Assembly (NCBI GenBank): GCA_963719165.1
Contig: CAVRAV010000001.1
Location: 2,542,001-2,606,000, forward strand
Reading direction: 5' to 3'
Length of the DNA: 64,000 nucleotides
From: JAOUEA01 sp963719165
GTDB lineage: Bacteria > Actinomycetota > UBA4738 > HRBIN12
The notes below the pieces were generated by a model. It did no database searches, was not told the DNA's origin, and was given only the letters and a program-made list of their open reading frames with translations. Of this stretch, positions 59,673-64,000 are shown one piece after another; within the stretch, counting starts at the first letter, position 1, and each line of letters begins with the position of its first letter. The translations under genes were made by a program, and so were the position numbers.

Positions 59673-61001
59673 ATGAAGCGCTCCACGAAGGCCGGAGCGA
59701 TCGTGCTGTTGGCCGCCGCGTTGTTCACCGTGGGCGGCCTGGGCGCCTTCCGCTCCCTGCGGACGCAGGCCCCCGCCGCCACGCCTGCCGCGCCCGAAGC
59801 GGCATCGATCTTGCTCCCCACCGGCGGCGGGCTGGACGCCACGATCGCCTATCTCCAGCAGCGACTGAGCACGATCCCCGAGGACTGGAAGTCCTATGCC
59901 TCCCTGGGCCAGGCCTACGTCCAACAAGGTCGTGTCACGGCGGACCCGACGTACTACCCGAAGGCCCAGGGCGCCCTCGAACGCTCCCTCGCGCTGCGGC
60001 CGGAGTCCAACGAGGGGGCACTGGTGGGCATGGCGGCGCTCGCCGCGGCCCGGCATGACTTCGACGCCGCGCTGCGGTACGGCGAGCGGGCCCGACGCGT
60101 GAACCACTTCGACGCGAACGTCTACGGCGTGATCGGCGACGCCGAGGTGGAGCTCGGTCGGTACCCACAGGCGTTCGCGACGTTCCAACGGATGGTCGAC
60201 ATCAAGCCGGGGCTGAGCTCGTACGCGCGCGTGTCGTACGCGCGTGAGCTGCAAGGTGACGCCGACGGCGCGCTGCGATCGATGAAGGCGGCGCGACAGG
60301 TGGCGGGCTCCGCATCGGACGTCGCCTGGGCGAGCTTCCAGATCGGCGAGCTCCAGTTCAATAGGGGGCGGCTCGGACCTGCCCGCGTCGCCTACCGCTA
60401 CGGGCTCGAGGCCGATGGGGACTACGTTCCCGATCGGATGGGTTTGGCGAAAGTGGCGTGGGCGAGCGGCGACACCCGCGCGGCCGTCGACGGGTACACC
60501 GAGGTCACGCAGCGATACCCATCGCCCGAGTACGTGATCGCGCTGGGCGATCTCCAGACGCTGGTGGGGGATCGACGGGCCGCAGCGCGGCAGTACGCCC
60601 TGGTCCGCGCGGAGACGCGACTCTTGGCCGCCAACGGCGTGAACGTCGACCTGGAGCTCGCGCTCTTCGACGCCGATCACGGGCGGCCCGCCGCAGCGCT
60701 TGCGTCCGCGCGCAACGAGTGGGCGCGGCGCCACAGCATCCACGTGGCCGACGCCTACGCGTGGGCGCTCTACGCGAACGGCCGCTATGCCAAGGCAGCG
60801 GGATACGCGCGCAAGGCGCTGGCCCTGGGCACCCGCAACGCGCTGTTCACCTTCCACGCGGGCATGATCCAAGCGCGACTCGGCCATCGTGCGGCGGCGC
60901 GTTCATTCCTGCGCGACGCCATCGCGATCAACCCCCACTTCTCGATCCTGCACGCTCCGCAGGCGCGGTCGACCCTCGCACGGTTGGAAGGCGCCCGGTG
61001 A
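59673..61001 (+). CDS. Membrane-anchored TPR protein
   Basis: This 442-residue protein has an N-terminal anchor or uncleaved signal (AGAIVLLAAALFTVGGLGAF, about 7-26) and an Ala/Pro linker. About ten TPR-like helix pairs follow from residue 65 on, for example WKSYASLGQAYVQQGRVTAD, YGVIGDAEVELGRYPQAFAT and FTFHAGMIQARLGHRAAARS. TPR arrays bind protein partners, here probably outside the cell membrane. ATG 59673 lies behind GAGGAGG. The stop overlaps the transporter GTG, so the two are coupled and may form a complex with the DUF4331 protein. Confidence 0.87.
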   Translation: MKRSTKAGAIVLLAAALFTVGGLGAFRSLRTQAPAATPAAPEAASILLPTGGGLDATIAYLQQRLSTIPEDWKSYASLGQAYVQQGRVTADPTYYPKAQGALERSLALRPESNEGALVGMAALAAARHDFDAALRYGERARRVNHFDANVYGVIGDAEVELGRYPQAFATFQRMVDIKPGLSSYARVSYARELQGDADGALRSMKAARQVAGSASDVAWASFQIGELQFNRGRLGPARVAYRYGLEADGDYVPDRMGLAKVAWASGDTRAAVDGYTEVTQRYPSPEYVIALGDLQTLVGDRRAAARQYALVRAETRLLAANGVNVDLELALFDADHGRPAAALASARNEWARRHSIHVADAYAWALYANGRYAKAAGYARKALALGTRNALFTFHAGMIQARLGHRAAARSFLRDAIAINPHFSILHAPQARSTLARLEGAR

Positions 61002-62455
61002 GACGGCTCGTCCTCGCCGCGATCGCCGCGCTGGGCCTCGTCCTCGTGCCTGCCGCCGCGGCGTTCGCCCACCCCTTGGGGAACTTCACGGTGAATCGCT
61101 ACAGCGGCGTGGTGGCGCTGCCCGGACGCGTGCGCGTGGACTACGTGGTGGACATGGCCGAGATCCCCACGTTCCAAGCGATGCCGGGGATCGACACCGA
61201 CGGGGACGGCACCGCCTCGGCCACGGAGCTCGCGGCCTGGGCGACCGAGCAGGCGGCGGCGTTCGCTCCCCGGCTGCACGCGAGCGTGGACGGGGACCCC
61301 GTTGCGCTGGCGGCGCAGGGAGCGGCCGCCCAGCTCCTGGCGGGCCAGGGCGGACTGCAGACCCTCCGCTTCGAAGGCACGTTCGCGGGCCCCGCGCCCG
61401 ATACGGGCGCCCTCAGCTTCCGCGACGCGAACTTCGCGGGCCGGATCGGGTGGCGGGAGATCACCGCCGTGGGGGCCGAAGGCGCCGCGCTCGAGGGATC
61501 CACCGTGCCGACGCAGAGCGTCAGCGACGAGCTCCGCACGTACCCCGCGGACCTCCTGTCGAGCCCGCTCGACGTGGCGTCGATGCAGGCCCACGTGGCG
61601 CCGGGGAGCTCCGGTCCGGCCCCCGCCCCGATCACCTCGGATACGGCCACGTCGGTATCCTCCTCCCGGCCTCAAGTGGAGGCGGGCGCCCTCGGTGGCG
61701 TGCTCGATCGACACGGGGTCGCCCTCGTGCTCTTGGGACTCGCCATCGCGCTGGCGTTCGGCGCGTGGCACGCGATGCTCCCCGGTCACGGCAAGACGCT
61801 CATGGCCGCCTACATGGTGGGCTCGACCTCCCGCGTTCGCCACGCCGCGACCGTGGGGACCGCCGTCGCGGTCATGCACACCGCATCCGTGCTGGCGCTC
61901 GGGCTGCTCGTGCTCTCGCTGGAACAGACGTTCCGCCCGGAGACCCTCTATCCGTGGCTCGGGCTCCTCTCGGGATTGGTCGCGCTGGGCCTCGGCGCGT
62001 ACCTGTTGATCTCGCGCCTGTCGGCGTGGGGCCTTCGGCGCCATGCCTCCGGGCACGACCACGCCGAGCATCGGACGGCGCTCGCCGCGGCTCCCGGCCA
62101 CGATCACGGGGCGGGAGGGCACACGCACGCGCTTCCCGAGGGCGCCCCGCTGTCGCCCAAAGGGATCCTCGCCCTGGCACTGGCCGGCGGCATCCTGCCC
62201 GCCCCCAGCGCCCTGCTCGTGATGCTCGGCGCCATCGAGGCGCACCGGGCCGCCTACGGGGTGGGCCTCGTCCTGGCGTTCAGCGCCGGGCTCGCCGCCG
62301 CGCTGATGATCGTGGGGATGGGAGCCATGAAGGCCCGGGAGGCGATGACGAGACGATTGTCCTCCACCGCCGGGCGGCTCGTTCCCGTGCTCTCCGCGTC
62401 GGCGATCGTGGCGGTGGGCGTCTTCCTCACGGTCCGCGGCGTCGCGCAGGTCTGA
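60998..62455 (+). CDS. NicO/RcnA-type metal transporter-like membrane protein
   Basis: This 485-residue protein has a signal peptide (1-24, ending AFAHPLGNF) and an extracytoplasmic domain (25-230) with a calcium-loop-like DTDGDGTASATEL near 66-78. The C-terminal half is a six-TM NicO/HupE-like part. AFGAWHAMLPGHGKTLMAAY carries the metal-site His residues; a His-rich loop (HDHAEH, HDHGAGGHTHA) follows, then LSPKGILALALAGGILPAPS. By family it moves Ni, Co or another transition metal, probably outward. GTG 60998 overlaps the TPR gene stop. Confidence 0.87.
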   Translation: MRRLVLAAIAALGLVLVPAAAAFAHPLGNFTVNRYSGVVALPGRVRVDYVVDMAEIPTFQAMPGIDTDGDGTASATELAAWATEQAAAFAPRLHASVDGDPVALAAQGAAAQLLAGQGGLQTLRFEGTFAGPAPDTGALSFRDANFAGRIGWREITAVGAEGAALEGSTVPTQSVSDELRTYPADLLSSPLDVASMQAHVAPGSSGPAPAPITSDTATSVSSSRPQVEAGALGGVLDRHGVALVLLGLAIALAFGAWHAMLPGHGKTLMAAYMVGSTSRVRHAATVGTAVAVMHTASVLALGLLVLSLEQTFRPETLYPWLGLLSGLVALGLGAYLLISRLSAWGLRRHASGHDHAEHRTALAAAPGHDHGAGGHTHALPEGAPLSPKGILALALAGGILPAPSALLVMLGAIEAHRAAYGVGLVLAFSAGLAAALMIVGMGAMKAREAMTRRLSSTAGRLVPVLSASAIVAVGVFLTVRGVAQV

Positions 62456-62465
62456 GGAGCGGTAC

Positions 62466-63170
62466 TCAGCTCTCGGAGCTCCAGAGGGCGTCGGCCGGCG
62501 CCGGTGCGACCGGCTCGGACCCGGCCGGCGCCTGTGTCACCCACAGCGCGTCGTACGCGCTGGGGTCGAACACCGATACCTGAAGATTCACGTAGCCGTG
62601 GTCCGGGACGAACTCGTCGACGTACGTCGGCGTGGTCCCGGAGACGAGCCACACCCGATACACCATGCCCGGGGGCGGCGAGGGCACCTCGCGCCCGTAG
62701 AGGTAGAAGAACTCGTGTCCGGGTGCGGAGACCTCCGTGGCCGGTCCCACCGGCACGAGGTGGGCATCAGGCAGCGACGCCGTGTCCATGACGGCGCGCA
62801 GTGCGTTGGCTTCCTTGCGCCCGTTGTCCGCGCGCACGCTCTGGGTGACGGCCATCCCCGCGAGCCCGGCCACCACGACGACGCTGGCGGCCACCGCGAA
62901 CATCTGCACGGGGCGCCGGCGCCGCTCGCCGGGCTCCAGCTCGCGGTGCAGGAGGGGCAGGAGGGTCTCGGGCGGCTCGATCGGCGTGGCGTCGAGCGCA
63001 AGGTCGGCGGAGACGGCCTGGAAGTCGGCCAGGGTTTGGCGACACCCCGCGCAGCCGGGGACATGCTCGGACAGGAGGCGATCGGCTTCGGCCGCATCCT
63101 CACCCGAGAGGCTTCGCAGGACGTAGCCCGCCAGCAGCTCGTCGATCCGTGCGTGTTCCGGGGTGCTCAA
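62466..63170 (-). CDS. Anti-sigma factor (RskA-like, zinc-binding)
   Basis: This 234-residue anti-sigma factor has an N-terminal ZAS domain with HVPGCAGC (His36, Cys40, Cys43), which would clamp the sigma factor in the cytoplasm. One transmembrane helix (about 90-110, MFAVAASVVVVAGLAGMAV) leads to an external RskA-type beta domain (about 120-225, FFYLYGREVPSPPPGMVYRV). Regulated proteolysis of such proteins frees the sigma factor. The TTG start at 63170 overlaps the sigma stop (TTGA). It converges on the NicO gene with 10 bp between stops. Confidence 0.9.
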   Translation of the reverse strand: MSTPEHARIDELLAGYVLRSLSGEDAAEADRLLSEHVPGCAGCRQTLADFQAVSADLALDATPIEPPETLLPLLHRELEPGERRRRPVQMFAVAASVVVVAGLAGMAVTQSVRADNGRKEANALRAVMDTASLPDAHLVPVGPATEVSAPGHEFFYLYGREVPSPPPGMVYRVWLVSGTTPTYVDEFVPDHGYVNLQVSVFDPSAYDALWVTQAPAGSEPVAPAPADALWSSES

Positions 63171-63739
63171 GCGTCTTCCTCCGTCTGCAGGGCCCGGCGT
63201 AGCTTCTTCATGGCCGCCAGGGTCCGGGTCTTCACGGTGCCGATCGGGATCTGGAGATCCTCGGCGATCTGCACCTGGGTCATGCCTTCGAAATAAGCCA
63301 TCTGGAGTACCTTGTGCTGCTCCGGTGGCAGCGCCTTCAGGGCCGCTCTCACTTGGCGGCGACGCACCCCCATGAACGCTTCGTCGACCACGTCTTCCGC
63401 AACATCTTCGCCATGCGTCGGCTCGAGGTTCGACGCTCGCTCCTGCCGCTTGCGAAGGCGCTCCTCGCGGCGGACGGTGTCGACGGCCCGATGATGCACC
63501 AGCGCAAGGAAGAACGTGCGGAAGGCGCCGCGCGCCGGATCGTAGGCCTCGGGGGCGCGCCACAGCGCCATGAAGGCGTCGTGCACGACGTCTTGTGCCA
63601 AGAGCTGCTGGCCCGTGAGCCGGTAGGCGAGCCCGTAGGCAGGCGAGGCGTAGCGGCGGTACAGCTCGTCGAAGGCCGCCCGGTCTCCGGAGGAAAGGCG
63701 CCGATGGAGCTCCAGGTCCTCGCCGCCGCCCTCACGCAC
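63167..63739 (-). CDS. ECF RNA polymerase sigma factor (SigK-like)
   Basis: This 190-residue ECF sigma factor has region 2 at about 20-90 (FDELYRRYASPAYGLAYRLT, AQDVVHDAFMALWRAPEAYD) and region 4 at about 128-185 (ALKALPPEQHKVLQMAYFEG, then MTQVQIAEDLQIPIGTVKTR). The start is GTG 63739. It is coupled to the RskA-like anti-sigma gene. By analogy with SigK-RskA it would turn on genes for the cell envelope or redox stress. The adjacent DUF4331-TPR-NicO set is a plausible target. Confidence 0.93.
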   Translation of the reverse strand: MREGGGEDLELHRRLSSGDRAAFDELYRRYASPAYGLAYRLTGQQLLAQDVVHDAFMALWRAPEAYDPARGAFRTFFLALVHHRAVDTVRREERLRKRQERASNLEPTHGEDVAEDVVDEAFMGVRRRQVRAALKALPPEQHKVLQMAYFEGMTQVQIAEDLQIPIGTVKTRTLAAMKKLRRALQTEEDA

Positions 63740-63780
63740 GCCCCACGTTCTACCAGAGCGACCGGCGGTAGCATCCGTCG

Positions 63781-64000
63781 ATGCACGTAGTGCTCTACGC
63801 CCGGGCAGGTTGCCATCTGTGTGAGGTCGCCCGCGCCGTCATCCTGGCCGAACGGGAGCGGACCGCCTTCGCGTTCGACGAGGTGGATATCGAGACCTCG
63901 GATACCCTCGTCATGGACTACGGGATCCGCATCCCGGTCGTCACGGTGGACGGGCAGGAGCGGTTCGAGATCGATGTGGACCCCGCGGCGTTCGCCCAGG
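63781..64000 (+). CDS. Glutaredoxin-like protein (DUF836), partial
   Basis: The first 73 codons of a thioredoxin-fold protein run off the window. MHVVLYARAGCHLCEVARAV has a CxxC at Cys11-Cys14, and GIRIPVVTVDGQERFEIDVD has the cis-Pro after Ile, both typical of the DUF836/glutaredoxin-like group of some 80 residues. Thus only a few residues should be missing. It is divergent from the sigma factor gene across 41 bp. Confidence 0.85.
   Translation, partial: MHVVLYARAGCHLCEVARAVILAERERTAFAFDEVDIETSDTLVMDYGIRIPVVTVDGQERFEIDVDPAAFAQ

Overview
The window is about 64 kb of very GC-rich DNA from a bacterium that looks like a deep-branching member of the Actinomycetota, most likely a metagenome-derived contig. 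The lineage call rests on several actinobacterial hallmarks seen together: a 33-residue bS22/AURKAIP1-type ribosomal protein beside a BldC/excisionase-like HTH gene, an MshA-type mycothiol glycosyltransferase, a GlnR-type regulator, DUF2017 next to clpS, an RsiG-like protein, and heavy use of GTG starts with GTGA overlaps. Layout: 0-2.3 kb (minus) holds the E1 alpha, E1 beta and start of E2 of a 2-oxoacid dehydrogenase. 2.3-7 kb has a hypothetical gene, four tRNAs (Phe, Asp, Glu, Lys), a flavin oxidase, dodecin, a GNAT and a DUF192 protein. 7-12.4 kb has a MarR/quinone-reductase pair, a PEP-mutase-like enzyme, a hydrolase-cyclase fusion and NAD synthetase. 12.4-18 kb has a 1282-residue tandem cyclase/ATPase/TPR protein and a secreted Ig-like protein. 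18-30 kb is a nitrogen-control region: an intact alpha-type glnA, glnE, then a small foreign-looking patch with a putative type IV restriction enzyme, a beta-type glnA with four frameshifts and glnR with two. 30-34 kb holds a MoaD-like protein, a lipid kinase, APS reductase (cysH) and sat. 34-39.8 kb has an XRE/nucleotidyltransferase pair, an M23 peptidase, an RsiG-like protein beside an HD-GYP protein, an asparaginase and mshA. 39.85-40.4 kb is a non-coding stretch that looks like a large structured RNA. 40.4-50.8 kb has TetR, proC and a tightly coupled catabolic set (P5C dehydrogenase, two class III aminotransferases, a CoA-transferase pair, a deacetylase). 50.8-57 kb has DUF2017/clpS and the HTH-Clp1-bS22 locus. 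58-63.8 kb has a DUF4331-TPR-NicO set followed by an ECF sigma/anti-sigma pair. Two themes stand out. First, nitrogen control: GlnE sits beside an alpha-type GlnA that lacks the usual adenylylation motif, while the beta-type GlnA that carries it is frameshifted, and GlnR-box-like sequences lie in front of both glnA genes. Second, sequence integrity: five genes carry nine single-base frameshifts, all +1, clustered in the first 6 kb and at 27-30 kb, while the rest reads cleanly. The best candidate for something undescribed is the 39.94-40.38 kb RNA: six GNRA-capped hairpins at 33-44 nt spacing ending in an intrinsic terminator.
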